A DNA stretch of 29,009 nt from an uncultured Collinsella sp. (GCA_959599635.1 CAUGJN010000011.1:1-29009), one strand, 5' to 3'. Positions 1 to 9,192 are shown, counted from the first letter of the stretch. Notes: generated by a model not told the origin, from the letters alone. Numbers and translations are program-made.

Positions 1-674
<674 letters not shown>

Positions 675-675
<1 letters not shown>

Positions 676-1583
676 TACTGTTCCTCCAATGCTGAGGCTC
701 CGCCGACGATCTCGTTGATCTCGGTCGTGATCGAAGCCTGGCGCACGCGACTATACGTGCGGGTAAGGGTCGAGATGATCGCGGTGGCGTTTTCCGTTGC
801 GGAGTGCATGGCCTTGCGGCGTGCACCCTGCTCGGCGGCCGCCGAATCGATCAGGGCCTGGTAGATGACCGTCAGGATATAAGACGGCACAAGCTTGCCG
901 AGAACATGCTCGGGAGAGGGCACGAACTCGAACGTGGACGAGATGCGCTTAGGGGCGTCGGTCTCGTTCTTACGCGGACCGTGGGCCATAGCGATCATCT
1001 CGGGATCGAGCGGCAACAGATGCTCGACGCGAAGCTCCTGATCCACGCGGTTCTTGGCGTGGTGGTAGACAAGCTCGACACGGTCAAGCTCACCGGCACG
1101 ATACGCATCGCAGATATGAGAGGAGATCATGCGGGCCTGATTAAAATCGGGCTCGGAGGAATTGCCCTCAAAGTGCATGACGACGTTTGCGCGGTCACGG
1201 AAATACGTGGCCGGTTTGCGCCCACACGCGATGATCTCGCACTCGATGCCGTCGTTCGCCCAAGAAGCAGCGAGCTTTTCGGCCGTGCGCTCCACCGTCG
1301 TATTGAAACCGCCGGCAAGGCCGCGGTCCGAGGCAATAACGACAATCAGGCCATGCTTGACGCTCTCATGCTTCTGCAGCATGGGATCGGTGCCCGAACA
1401 GGAGGCGTCGCCGGCGACCGTCAACATGACGTCGGTCAGCGCCTCCTTATAGGGCTCGGCCTGCTTGGAGCGATCGAGGGCACGACGGATCTTGGCCGTA
1501 GAGACCATCTCCATCGTGCGCGTGATCTGCTTGGTCGTGGTAACCGAGGAGATTCGCTTCTTAATGTCGCGAAGGTTGGCCAT
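675..1583 (-). CDS. atpG: ATP synthase F1 subunit gamma
   Basis: Central rotor stalk of ATP synthase, linking the c-ring to the alpha3beta3 head. It is 302 residues, slightly longer than the usual 285-290. The N-terminal helix starts MANLRDIKKRISSV and continues with TKQITRTMEMVSTAKIRRA, the family hallmark. The C-terminal helix contains the region around ENATAIISTLTRTYSRVRQA and ITTEINEIVGGA, which sits in the head. A GGAG ribosome site precedes the ATG, five bases after the atpA stop. The last codon overlaps the atpD start by one base. It belongs to the atp operon. Confidence 0.98.
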
Positions 1584-1588
1584 GGGGC

Positions 1589-3187
1589 TTAGTTCTCCTC
1601 TGATCCAGAAACATCCGAATGGTGCTTGGCCATGAACTGCTGCTTGAAGTCGCCGATGACGCGCAAGAGCTCAGCCTTGGTGTCATCATCGATCTTCTTG
1701 GCGCGAACCTTGTCGAGCAGCGAGCCAAAGCCATTGTCCATGTACTCGATGAGCTCGGCACGGAAGGGCAGCACGTCGGCGATCTCCAGGTCATCCAGGA
1801 AGCCCTCGTTGCCAGCGAACAGCGTAACGATCTGCTCGCCAACCTCAAACGGCTTGTAACGCGGCTGCTTCAGGAGCTCGGTCATGCGAGCACCATGGGT
1901 CAGCTGCTTCTGAGTAGCCTCGTCGAGGTCGGAGCCGAACTGCGTAAAGCCAGCGAGCTCCTGGTACGAAGCGAGGTCCAGGCGAAGGTTGCCGGCAACC
2001 TGCTTCATAGCCTTGGTCTGAGCGTCGCCACCGACGCGGGACACGGAGATGCCCACGTCGACTGCCGGGCGCTGACCCTGGAAGAAGAGCTCGGACTGCA
2101 GGTAGATCTGACCATCGGTAATGGAAATGACGTTGGTCGGAATGTAGGCCGAGACGTCGCCGTCCTGGGTCTCGATGATCGGCAGTGCCGTCATGGAGCC
2201 GTAACCGTTCTTCTTGGACATCTTGACGGCACGCTCGAGCAGACGAGAGTGCAGGTAGAAGATGTCGCCAGGATAGGCCTCGCGTCCGGGCGGACGATGC
2301 AGCGTCAGCGACATCTGACGGTAGGCCACAGCCTGCTTGGACAGGTCGTCGTAGATGACGAGCACGTGGCCGCCGGGGTTGGTCTCGCTGGCGGGCTTGC
2401 CGTCCTCGCCGTTGTACATGAAGAACTCGCCGATAGCGGCACCGGCCATAGGCGCGATGTACTGCATAGGGGCGGAATCGGCAGCGGTGGCCGAAACGAT
2501 GATGGTGTAGTCGAGCGCACCGTGCTGAGCGAGGGTCTCGCGGATGTTGGCAACCGTGGAGGCCTTCTGGCCGATGGCGACATAGATGCAGACCATGCCC
2601 TTGCCGCGCTGGTTAAGGATAGCGTCGATGGCAATGGCGGTCTTACCGGTCTTACGGTCGCCGATAATGAGCTCACGCTGACCGCGGCCAATAGGCACCA
2701 TGGAGTCGATAGCGAGCAGACCGGTCTGAACCGGCTCGCACACCGGGGTACGATCGATGACGCCGGGAGCCTTGAACTCGATGGGGCGACGGTGCGTAGC
2801 GACGATGTCGCCTAGGCCGTCGATGGGCTGGCCGAGCGGATTGACGACGCGGCCGAGCATGGCGCGGCTCACGGGGATATCCATAATGCGGCCAGTGGTG
2901 CGGCACTCGTCGCCTTCCTTGATGGAGTCGACGGCACCGAACAGAACGGCGCCGACCTCGTCACGGTCAAGGTTCTGGGCAAGGCCGAAGACGGTCTCAC
3001 CGGTATCGGAGCTCTTGAACTCCAGAAGCTCGCCTGCCATGGCGCTCTTGAGGCCGGAGACGCGCGCGATGCCGTCGCCTACCTCGTCGACCGTTGAAAC
3101 CTCATGCGTATCGACCGTCGCGGAGAGGCTCGTGAGCTGCTCCTGCAGTTTCTTGGCGATATCCTGGGCATTGAGGGTTTCGGACAT
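1589..3187 (-). CDS. atpA: ATP synthase F1 subunit alpha
   Basis: Non-catalytic nucleotide-binding alpha subunit of the F1 head. It has 532 residues against the usual 500-513; the extra length is mainly the C-terminal tail after residue 505, rich in acidic and polar residues. The P-loop GDRKTGKT is at 176-183 (many homologues have GDRQTGKT). The barrel domain is at about 27-95. The region around SDLDEATQKQLTHGARMTELLKQ is the C-terminal helical domain. The ATG overlaps the atpH stop by one base (TAATG) with GGAGG just upstream, so it is translationally coupled to atpH. Confidence 0.98.
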   Translation of the reverse strand: MSETLNAQDIAKKLQEQLTSLSATVDTHEVSTVDEVGDGIARVSGLKSAMAGELLEFKSSDTGETVFGLAQNLDRDEVGAVLFGAVDSIKEGDECRTTGRIMDIPVSRAMLGRVVNPLGQPIDGLGDIVATHRRPIEFKAPGVIDRTPVCEPVQTGLLAIDSMVPIGRGQRELIIGDRKTGKTAIAIDAILNQRGKGMVCIYVAIGQKASTVANIRETLAQHGALDYTIIVSATAADSAPMQYIAPMAGAAIGEFFMYNGEDGKPASETNPGGHVLVIYDDLSKQAVAYRQMSLTLHRPPGREAYPGDIFYLHSRLLERAVKMSKKNGYGSMTALPIIETQDGDVSAYIPTNVISITDGQIYLQSELFFQGQRPAVDVGISVSRVGGDAQTKAMKQVAGNLRLDLASYQELAGFTQFGSDLDEATQKQLTHGARMTELLKQPRYKPFEVGEQIVTLFAGNEGFLDDLEIADVLPFRAELIEYMDNGFGSLLDKVRAKKIDDDTKAELLRVIGDFKQQFMAKHHSDVSGSEEN

Positions 3188-3663
3188 TAGGCTTCACCTC
3201 CGTACGAATTAGCAGAGTTTGCGAGGGTCTCCTGCGCGATGCGCAGCTGCGTCTTGACGGAAATATCACGACGCTCGCCGCGGGCCTCGAGCACCAGGCC
3301 GCCCACGATAGACGGGTCGACCTGCTCGATAAGGAATACCTTGCGGCCGAAGTCCTGCTCGCATTTCTTAGTGATGGTTTGACGCAGCTCGTCGTCGAGC
3401 GGGATCGCCGTGGTGACGGTCACGCCCACTACATCCTCGTCTTCCTCGGCAACATACTTAAAGGCAGCTGCCACCTTGGGAAGAAGGTCGAGCTGGTCGC
3501 GCTTGGACATGGTGTCGAGCACGGCGATGATCTCGGGGCTGGCAGAAGCCAAGCGCTCGATCATCTCGAGGTCCTCGAACACATGGTTCTCGGCCTTAGC
3601 GGCTTCCAGAAGGGAGCGCGCGTAGGTCTCGAGCACCTTGTCCTGATAGCGGCTAGTCGGCAT
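3187..3663 (-). CDS. atpH: ATP synthase F1 subunit delta
   Basis: Peripheral-stalk subunit joining the top of the F1 head to the b subunits. It has 158 residues, somewhat short for the family (about 175-180). The N-terminal helical bundle starts around YARSLLEAAKAE. The C-terminal part carries the typical VDPSIVGGLVLEARGERRDISVKTQL pattern (residues about 116-141). The start overlaps the end of atpF by 11 bases, and the stop overlaps the atpA start by one base. Both support membership of the atp operon and the chosen ATG. Confidence 0.96.
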   Translation of the reverse strand: MPTSRYQDKVLETYARSLLEAAKAENHVFEDLEMIERLASASPEIIAVLDTMSKRDQLDLLPKVAAAFKYVAEEDEDVVGVTVTTAIPLDDELRQTITKKCEQDFGRKVFLIEQVDPSIVGGLVLEARGERRDISVKTQLRIAQETLANSANSYGGEA

Positions 3664-4255
3664 TCAGGCTACCTGCTTCCTGGATGTAGCGCTCGATGAG
3701 CTTCTTCTGCTCGGCATCGTCCTCGAGTGCCTCGCCCACGATCTTGGTGGCGACGGCAACGGACAGGTCGGCGATGGAGCTCGCGGCACCGGCGTAAATG
3801 GACTTGCGCTCGTCCTCGACGGTCGTATGGGCCTTGGCGATGATCTCCTCGGCCTCCTTGTGAGCAGCCTCGATGATACGGGCGCGCTCGGACTCGGCGT
3901 CCTTACGGGCCTCGAGGACGATGTCGGCAGCCTGACGGCGGGCGTCGGTGACGATCGAGTCGGACTCAGCGCGCTTGGCGATAGCCTCCTGCTTGGTCTT
4001 CTCGGCCTCGTCGAGGCTCTCCTCGATCTTCTTGCCGCGCTCCTCCATGGTTTTCATGATGCCCGGCAGGGCGACCTTGGCCAGCACGATCCAGATGATC
4101 AGGAAGGCGATAAGCGCCGGGATGAACTCCGCCATCTTAGGGATGAGGATGTCCGCACCGGCGGCGCCGTCCTCGGCGAACGCGGAAACCGGCATGAGCA
4201 GCGCGGCCGCGGACGCGGAGAGTGCGATCGCGCTCTTCTGGGATGAAAGATTCAT
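3653..4255 (-). CDS. atpF: ATP synthase Fo subunit b with a signal-peptide-like N-terminus
   Basis: Peripheral-stalk b subunit that holds the F1 head still against the rotor. It has 200 residues. A membrane helix lies at about 42-62, followed by a long charged coiled coil (about 68-165) rich in Lys, Glu, Arg and Ala. Unusually, the membrane anchor is preceded by a stretch that looks like a cleavable signal peptide: hydrophobic residues 9-24 and then AFA at 25-27 followed by EDG. Most b subunits start directly with the anchor. The ATG is preceded by GGAG with eight-base spacing. It lies 15 bases after atpE and overlaps atpH by 11 bases. Confidence 0.96.
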   Translation of the reverse strand: MNLSSQKSAIALSASAAALLMPVSAFAEDGAAGADILIPKMAEFIPALIAFLIIWIVLAKVALPGIMKTMEERGKKIEESLDEAEKTKQEAIAKRAESDSIVTDARRQAADIVLEARKDAESERARIIEAAHKEAEEIIAKAHTTVEDERKSIYAGAASSIADLSVAVATKIVGEALEDDAEQKKLIERYIQEAGSLNAD

Positions 4256-4270
4256 ACTTGACGCTCCGTG

Positions 4271-4465
4271 CTATTTAACGATCAGCGCGACAACGAAGCC
4301 GATCAGAGCCAGAGCCTCGCCGAAGGCGGAGCCCATGATGAAGACGGTGAACACGCGGCCCTGGACCTCAGGCTGACGGGCCATAGCACCCGTAGCACCC
4401 AGAGCAGACAGGCCGATAGCAAGACCAGCGCCGATAACACCGAGACCGTAACCGATAACTCCCAC
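4271..4465 (-). CDS. atpE: ATP synthase Fo subunit c
   Basis: Proteolipid of the rotor ring. It has 64 residues forming two membrane helices (about 3-27 and 40-62) joined by the polar loop ARQPE (29-33). The ion-carrying carboxylate is Glu50 in helix 2 (GSAFGEALAL). Aligning the RQPE loop with the sodium-binding c-ring of Ilyobacter puts Ile17, Ala51 and Leu52 where the sodium ligands Gln, Ser and Thr would be, so proton coupling is predicted. The start is GTG; a strong AAAGGAGG site sits about five bases upstream and no better ATG exists. The protein is short at its N-terminus but complete. Confidence 0.97.
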   Translation of the reverse strand: MGVIGYGLGVIGAGLAIGLSALGATGAMARQPEVQGRVFTVFIMGSAFGEALALIGFVVALIVK

Positions 4466-4481
4466 GATTCCTCCTTTGTCG

Positions 4482-4501
4482 TGCGTGTCTTATTTCACGC
4501 A
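4482..4501 (-). promoter_or_regulatory. Small hairpin just upstream of the atpE ribosome site
   Basis: In the 123-base gap between atpB and atpE, a 6-bp inverted repeat (TGCGTG / CACGCA, loop of 8, A/T-rich) ends a few bases before the AAAGGAGG site of atpE. The preceding stretch is also A/T-rich. Subunit c is needed in about ten copies per enzyme, and in E. coli the region before atpE enhances translation. A similar role here is inference. Confidence 0.35.
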
Positions 4502-4588
4502 GGATAACCTTTTTATAACTGCCGGGCTCCATGGGTACGGGCACCGGCGGTTTAACGAATTGCTTACCTTTAAGGCGCGAACGGAAGA

Positions 4589-5392
4589 CTACTCCTCCTC
4601 TGCGACCTCCTCTGCCTCGGAGACATACACGGCGGTAAGGACCGTGAAGACGTAAGCCTGGATAGCGCCGACCACAAGCTCGATCGCATAGATCAGGATG
4701 AGAATGGCAAGCCAGGCCAGCGAAGGCAGGGCGCCGACGGCGTGCGCCGCGGAAACCTGCTGAAGCAGCGGCTGCATGAACATGCTCGCCATGATGGCGA
4801 ACGAGCCCATGACCACGTGTCCTGCGAACATGTTGCAGAACAGACGGACGGCGAGCGTGATGAGGCGCAGGAAGGTCGAGAAAAGCTCGACGACCCACAC
4901 GAGCACGTTCATCGGGAAGCTCACGCCCTGCGGGGCGAGGCTCTTGATGTAGCCGATCACGCCGTGAGCCTTGCATCCGTAGTAGATGAAGTACACGAAG
5001 GCGAAGATGGCGAGCGCGGCGGTGGAGCCGATTGCGCCGGTGCCGGGCTTCATTCCCGGAATCAGGCCGATCATGTTATTGATCAGGATGAACAGGAAAA
5101 GCGAGCACAGGAACGGGAAGTGCTTCTTCCAGTTCTCACCCACGACGCCCTTGCCGATATCGTTCTCGACGTACTCGATGATGTACTCGAAACCGTTGAC
5201 GAAGAAGCCCTTGGGAACCAGGGTCTGCTTCTTCTTGAACACGGCCAGGACGATCAGGAGCACGATCGTGGAGACGATCAGCCAAAACGAGTACTGCGTG
5301 ATGCCGCAGCTCAGATCGCCCACGACAGGGGTGGAGCTGAACTCGCTGACCAGATGATTAATCTCATCAGGCAGCTTTTCAAAAATTTCCAC
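4589..5392 (-). CDS. atpB: ATP synthase Fo subunit a
   Basis: Membrane stator subunit with the half-channels that feed protons to the c-ring. It has 267 residues and about five to six membrane helices (about 33-52, 92-112, 124-140, 160-183, 188-210, 225-256). The essential arginine is Arg183 in LAVRLFCNMFAGH, equivalent to Arg210 of E. coli. The C-terminal helix has the typical Glu/Gln pattern (YAIELVVGAIQAYVFTVL) followed by an acidic tail. The start is GTG, three bases after the atpI-like stop, with AAAGG a few bases upstream. Confidence 0.97.
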   Translation of the reverse strand: MEIFEKLPDEINHLVSEFSSTPVVGDLSCGITQYSFWLIVSTIVLLIVLAVFKKKQTLVPKGFFVNGFEYIIEYVENDIGKGVVGENWKKHFPFLCSLFLFILINNMIGLIPGMKPGTGAIGSTAALAIFAFVYFIYYGCKAHGVIGYIKSLAPQGVSFPMNVLVWVVELFSTFLRLITLAVRLFCNMFAGHVVMGSFAIMASMFMQPLLQQVSAAHAVGALPSLAWLAILILIYAIELVVGAIQAYVFTVLTAVYVSEAEEVAEEE

Positions 5393-5395
5393 GAC

Positions 5396-5719
5396 TTACC
5401 TTTCGACCTCATGAGGATCTCGCAGCGCCTTGGCGACACGAACCGTGCAGGCGGCCATAAAGGCCACGAAGCCGATCGCCTCGCCCAGGAGGAACATGCG
5501 AAACGCCTCTCCGAACAACACAAACACAACCAAGGTAAAGACGAGCAGGGCGATTGCCGAGACCGCCAGACTCACCATGCCCTTGAGCATGTCCGCATTC
5601 TGCTTATCGTCAAGAACCGGCTTGAGCGTAAAGACAAAGGGAAGAAAGGCAATCGCGCCCGCAATGGCGCCTGCAACGATAGCGAGCAGATCGGCTATCT
5701 GAAACACTGGCGTCCTCAC
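5396..5719 (-). CDS. AtpI-like small membrane protein at the head of the atp operon
   Basis: A 107-residue protein with about three predicted membrane helices (about 10-31, 48-70, 77-96) and a charged tail. It sits where atpI is found in other bacteria, first gene of the operon and three bases before atpB. AtpI is thought to help c-ring assembly or ion supply. The assignment rests mainly on position and topology, since the sequence is poorly conserved. The start is uncertain: GTG at 5719 has AAGGAAA very close to it, while GTG at 5707 has GAGG at a better six-base distance and would remove four residues. Confidence 0.7.
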   Translation of the reverse strand: MRTPVFQIADLLAIVAGAIAGAIAFLPFVFTLKPVLDDKQNADMLKGMVSLAVSAIALLVFTLVVFVLFGEAFRMFLLGEAIGFVAFMAACTVRVAKALRDPHEVER

Positions 5720-5769
5720 TTTCCTTTTTTAACGCTTCCCAGAACAGTTCCCGCCAAACATTGGTGACT

Positions 5770-5797
5770 ATTGTACGAGCCAATCGCTAAAGTACAA
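5770..5797 (-). promoter_or_regulatory. Putative promoter of the atp operon
   Basis: On the minus strand, TTGTAC (5797-5792) and TACAAT (5775-5770) are separated by 16 bases. They lie about 50 bases before the atpI-like start, in the 269-base gap after upp. The -10 matches the consensus at five of six bases. The -35 is weak, with only TTG matching. A 6-bp inverted repeat (AACCGA 5796-5801 / TCGGTT 5809-5814) touches the upstream edge of the -35. Confidence 0.4.
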
Positions 5798-5911
5798 CCG
5801 AAAAAGCATCGGTTAATACGCACCTGTTCGTTTTCTTAAGACCTTCTTTATGCCGCAGGTAGGTAATACGTTTTTCTCGAACCCCTCTAGGCTAAACGTC
5901 CGTTAACAGGA

Positions 5912-5946
5912 GTGCGCGTGGACGTCTTTTGCTCGCCCGCGCGCAC
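5912..5946 (-). other. Inverted repeat downstream of upp
   Basis: A perfect 7-bp inverted repeat (GTGCGCG 5912-5918 / CGCGCAC 5940-5946, loop of 21) lies 43 bases after the upp stop. It could fold into a 3'-end hairpin of the upp transcript. No T-run follows it, so it is not a clear intrinsic terminator. Confidence 0.3.
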
Positions 5947-5988
5947 CATTTCTTCGTATTTGTGGCCGTAGCCGACAAGGCCCGACGA

Positions 5989-6636
5989 CTAGAGCGTGCC
6001 GTAGATGCGGTCGCCGGCGTCACCCAGGCCGGGAACGATGTAGGCGGCCTCGTTGAGATGGTCATCGATGGCGCACGTATAAATATGTACGTCAGGATCC
6101 TTCTCGGTCAGCGACTTGAGGCCCTCGGGCGCGGCGACGATGCACAGCATGCGGATGTCCTTGACACCGCGCTCGCGCAGGTAGCTGATAGCCATCTCGG
6201 CCGAACCGCCCGTGGCGAGCATGGGGTCGACAACCAGGCAGATACGCTGGTCGATATCCTTGGGCATCTTGCAGTAATACTCATGCGGCTCGTGGGTGAC
6301 CTCGTCGCGCTCCATGCCGATGTGGCCCACGCGGGCAGAGGGTACCAGGTCGAGGATGCCGTCGACCATGCCAAGACCCGCACGCAGGATGGGAACGATG
6401 GCGAGCTTCTTGCCGGCAAGCTGCTTAAACGTGGCGGTGGTGATGGGGGTCTCGACTTCGACGTCTTCCATGGGCAGGTCGCGCATGGCCTCGTAGCCGT
6501 CAAAGAGCGCAAGCTCGCGCACGAGCTGGCGGAACTGGTTGGTGCCGGTGTTTTTATCGCGCAGGATCGACAGCTTGTGCTGAACGAGCGGGTGATCGAC
6601 AAGCGTCACACGGGACGCATCATAGGTGACGGTCAT
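5989..6636 (-). CDS. upp: Uracil phosphoribosyltransferase
   Basis: Converts uracil and PRPP to UMP in pyrimidine salvage; a cytosolic enzyme. With the ATG at 6636 the protein has 215 residues, near the usual 208-210. The open frame extends 23 codons further upstream, but the family N-terminus (HPLVQHKLSILRDKNTG) and a GAAAGGGG site ten bases upstream favour this start. Visible motifs are the PRPP-binding loop DPMLATGGSA and the uracil-binding C-terminus GLGDAGDRIYGTL. The position next to the atp operon is also found in Bacillus and relatives. The leader contains two small hairpins (around 6660-6690), but I recognise no known regulatory RNA. Confidence 0.97.
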   Translation of the reverse strand: MTVTYDASRVTLVDHPLVQHKLSILRDKNTGTNQFRQLVRELALFDGYEAMRDLPMEDVEVETPITTATFKQLAGKKLAIVPILRAGLGMVDGILDLVPSARVGHIGMERDEVTHEPHEYYCKMPKDIDQRICLVVDPMLATGGSAEMAISYLRERGVKDIRMLCIVAAPEGLKSLTEKDPDVHIYTCAIDDHLNEAAYIVPGLGDAGDRIYGTL

Positions 6637-6759
6637 GGGTTGATTGCCCCTTTCGTTGCGGCCGCAAAACGGCCTTGCTGACAAGGCGCGCAGCAATGTC
6701 GCCACCGCACGCCATGCATTAGTTTAGCGGTTTGTTGTATCGAGCAGCCCATCGCGGCT

Positions 6760-8301
6760 CTACTGTGCAGTACTGAGCGAGCGCTTGACTGCATCACGCC
6801 AGCCCGTAAGGTTTTGCTCGCGGCGCGCGGCGGACATGTGGGGAAGGAAGGTCCTAACGATCTGGGCATTTTGCTCCAGCTCTTCCAGATCTTCCCAATA
6901 GCCGACGGCAAGACCCGCCAAGTACGCGGCACCGATTGCCGTGGTCTCCACCGTCTCACATTGCAGCACGGGGATATCCAGCAGGTCGGCCTGGAATTGC
7001 ATGATGAACTCGTTGCGCGAGGCACCGCCATCGACAGACAGGCGCTCGATCGAAAGCCCCACGTCCTGCTCCATGGCGCGCAGCACGTCGTAGCTCTGAT
7101 ATGCCATGGATTCGCAGGCGGCGCGTACGATGGTCGCACGGCTCGAGGCGCCGGTCAGACCGCACACGATACCGCGGGCATGCGGGTCCCACCAGGGAGC
7201 GCCCAAACCCGCAAAGGCGGGAACGAAGTAGCAGCCCTCGTTGTCGTTAATCGAAGCGGCAAGTTGTGCCGACTCGCTCACGCTCGAGATGATGCCCATG
7301 TTGTTGCGAAGCCAGTTCATGGTGGAGCCGGCAGCAAAGATGGAGCCCTCGAGTGCATAGCTGATCTTCCCGTTCGCAGCGATACCGATGGTGGAAACCA
7401 AGCCGTTCTTGGATTCGACGATCTCGTCGCCGGTGTTCATGAGCATAAAGCAACCCGTGCCATAGGTGTTTTTGGTCTGGCCGGGACGGAAACAGCAGTG
7501 GCCGAACAGCGACGCCTGCTGGTCGCCCGCCACGCCCATGATGGGCGGCATGTTGGTCATGATGTCGCTCGCGACGCGGCCGTAGTCACCCGAGCTCCAG
7601 CGAACCTCGGGCATCATGGAACGTGGAACGTCAAAGAGCGCCAGCAGGTCGTCGTCCCAATCGAGCGTATGGATATTAAAGAGCGCCGTGCGGCTGGCAT
7701 TGGTGTAGTCGGTGGCAAAGACCTGGCCGCCAGTGAGGTTGTAGATGAGCCAAGTGTCGATGGTGCCAAACATGAGGTCGCCCGCCGCCGCGCTCTCGCG
7801 TGCGCCGTCGACGTTGTCGAGAATCCACTGCACCTTGGAGGCCGAGAAATACGGGTCGAGCGTGAGTCCCGTGCGGGAGCGCACCAGCTCCTCGCAACCC
7901 TGTTCAACCAACGCGTCGATTGCCGGCGCGGTACGGCGGCACTGCCATACGATGGCGTTATAGATCGGCTGACCGCTCACGCGGTCCCAGACCACCGTGG
8001 TCTCGCGCTGGTTGGAGATGCCGATGGCGGCAATGCGGTCGGAGTGGATACCGCTCTTAAACTGGACTTCCATCATGACGGCGATCTGGCTGGCAAGGAC
8101 CGTCATGGGGTCTTGCTCTACCCAACCGGGACGTGGAAAGCTGGTTTTGACGCTGCGACGTGCCTGCGCGACGATGCATCCGTACTCGTCGACGATGGTC
8201 GCAAGTACCGAGGTGGTGCCGCAGTCGAGCGCCATGATGTAGGAACCGCCAAAGTTAAACGAGGCATCTTCCATGCCCAGGCTGCCCAGATTCAACGACA
8301 T
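6760..8301 (-). CDS. glpK: Glycerol kinase
   Basis: Phosphorylates glycerol to glycerol 3-phosphate with ATP; FGGY sugar-kinase family. It has 513 residues, with about 20 extra residues before the usual start of the fold (YIMALDCGTTS at 21-31). Family motifs are GISNQRETTVVWD (94-106), AIVWQCRRT (116-124) and AGDQQASLFG followed by KNTYGTGCFML. In the loop before AGDQQ, where enterococcal enzymes carry the histidine phosphorylated by HPr, the sequence here (ASDIMTNMPP) has no histidine, so PTS control by that route is unlikely. The ATG lies 13 bases after tsaC with AAAGGTG upstream, so the two are probably co-transcribed. No glycerol facilitator gene is adjacent. Confidence 0.95.
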   Translation of the reverse strand: MSLNLGSLGMEDASFNFGGSYIMALDCGTTSVLATIVDEYGCIVAQARRSVKTSFPRPGWVEQDPMTVLASQIAVMMEVQFKSGIHSDRIAAIGISNQRETTVVWDRVSGQPIYNAIVWQCRRTAPAIDALVEQGCEELVRSRTGLTLDPYFSASKVQWILDNVDGARESAAAGDLMFGTIDTWLIYNLTGGQVFATDYTNASRTALFNIHTLDWDDDLLALFDVPRSMMPEVRWSSGDYGRVASDIMTNMPPIMGVAGDQQASLFGHCCFRPGQTKNTYGTGCFMLMNTGDEIVESKNGLVSTIGIAANGKISYALEGSIFAAGSTMNWLRNNMGIISSVSESAQLAASINDNEGCYFVPAFAGLGAPWWDPHARGIVCGLTGASSRATIVRAACESMAYQSYDVLRAMEQDVGLSIERLSVDGGASRNEFIMQFQADLLDIPVLQCETVETTAIGAAYLAGLAVGYWEDLEELEQNAQIVRTFLPHMSAARREQNLTGWRDAVKRSLSTAQ

Positions 8302-8314
8302 CGCTTACACCTTT

Positions 8315-9058
8315 CTATTGCATCGGGTCGGACAGGACCCGTTCGATCTCTGATGCGGGAAGTGCGCCTTGGCGCAGGATCTGGAGCCCGCCGTGCTGGA
8401 ACGACACGATGGTCGAGGCGTCGCGACACGGGGTCTCACCGGCGTCGACGGCAACATCGACACCCTCCAGGATGCGACCCTCGACGGCGGCAAAGCTTGC
8501 CGGCGAGGGCGCACCGTGCGTGTTGGCGCTCGTGCAGGCAAGGGGACTGCCGCAGGCGCGGATGAGCGCCTGCACCACAGGCGAGGCCGATGCGCGAAGA
8601 GCCACCGTGTCGTCGGCGGCACGCATAAAGGTCGGCACGCAGGGGGCTGCCTTAATCACGATAGTCAGGGCTCCCGGCCAGCATCGTCGCGCGAGCACGC
8701 GGGCATCTTCCGGGATATCCACGCCATAGCGGTCGAGTGCTTCGACGCCATCGACCAGCCAAGCCACAGTTTGCGTGAGTTCACGTTGCTTGAGAGTGAA
8801 GATACGTCGATAGCCGGTGCCGAGCGCAGGGACTGCGGCGCCGTTGACGGTGGCTTGCGGGTCGCATGACCACGACGGGAACTCGCTTGTATCTTGGGGG
8901 ACGGCATCAGAGAAGGCATTGACTGCCACGGCGACGCCGTAGACGGTCTCGGTCGGGATCAGTGCCAGGCCGCCGCGGCCGAGCACCTCTGCCGTGCGCT
9001 CAACGGCGAGCCGATGCGGCTCGCGCGCTCCCTCGTATACCCGATAGACCGTCTGCAT
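8315..9058 (-). CDS. tsaC: Threonylcarbamoyl-AMP synthase (Sua5/YrdC/TsaC family)
   Basis: Makes threonylcarbamoyl-AMP from threonine, bicarbonate and ATP, the first step of the t6A modification of tRNAs that read ANN codons. It has 247 residues against about 200-210 for a lone YrdC domain. Motifs are PTETVYGVA (35-43), KQR (90-92, the KxR of the family), CWPGALT (126-132) and SAN (177-179). The extra length is an insertion at about 49-83 between the PTETVYG strand and the KxR helix, with no recognisable domain. In Gram-positive genomes this gene often follows prfA-prmC; here hicAB lies between. The ATG at 9058 has AGGGG about 12 bases upstream, a loose spacing. Confidence 0.92.
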   Translation of the reverse strand: MQTVYRVYEGAREPHRLAVERTAEVLGRGGLALIPTETVYGVAVAVNAFSDAVPQDTSEFPSWSCDPQATVNGAAVPALGTGYRRIFTLKQRELTQTVAWLVDGVEALDRYGVDIPEDARVLARRCWPGALTIVIKAAPCVPTFMRAADDTVALRASASPVVQALIRACGSPLACTSANTHGAPSPASFAAVEGRILEGVDVAVDAGETPCRDASTIVSFQHGGLQILRQGALPASEIERVLSDPMQ

Positions 9059-9192
9059 GTGTATGCCAGCCCCTTACGCTCTGGTGCAAGTTTGTTTACT
9101 GTGGGGCATTCTCGCACGAAACGTTCAATCTATTTGCCCAGAGCGCATGTTGGTTTGGTGAGCGGCTCTAGTAGTCGGTGAAAGTGAGGGGG

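Noticed and set aside
804..2815. Long plus-strand open frames opposite atpG and atpA (262 and 398 residues)
   Set aside because: They are antisense shadows of clear ATP synthase genes, caused by high GC codon use. They lack ribosome sites and family similarity.
5868..5892. tRNA T-loop-like GGGGTTCGAG on the minus strand between upp and the atp operon
   Set aside because: The flanking sequence does not form the other tRNA arms.
6814..8565. A 583-residue plus-strand open frame opposite glpK and tsaC
   Set aside because: It runs antisense across two well-identified genes and has low-complexity composition, so it is a shadow.
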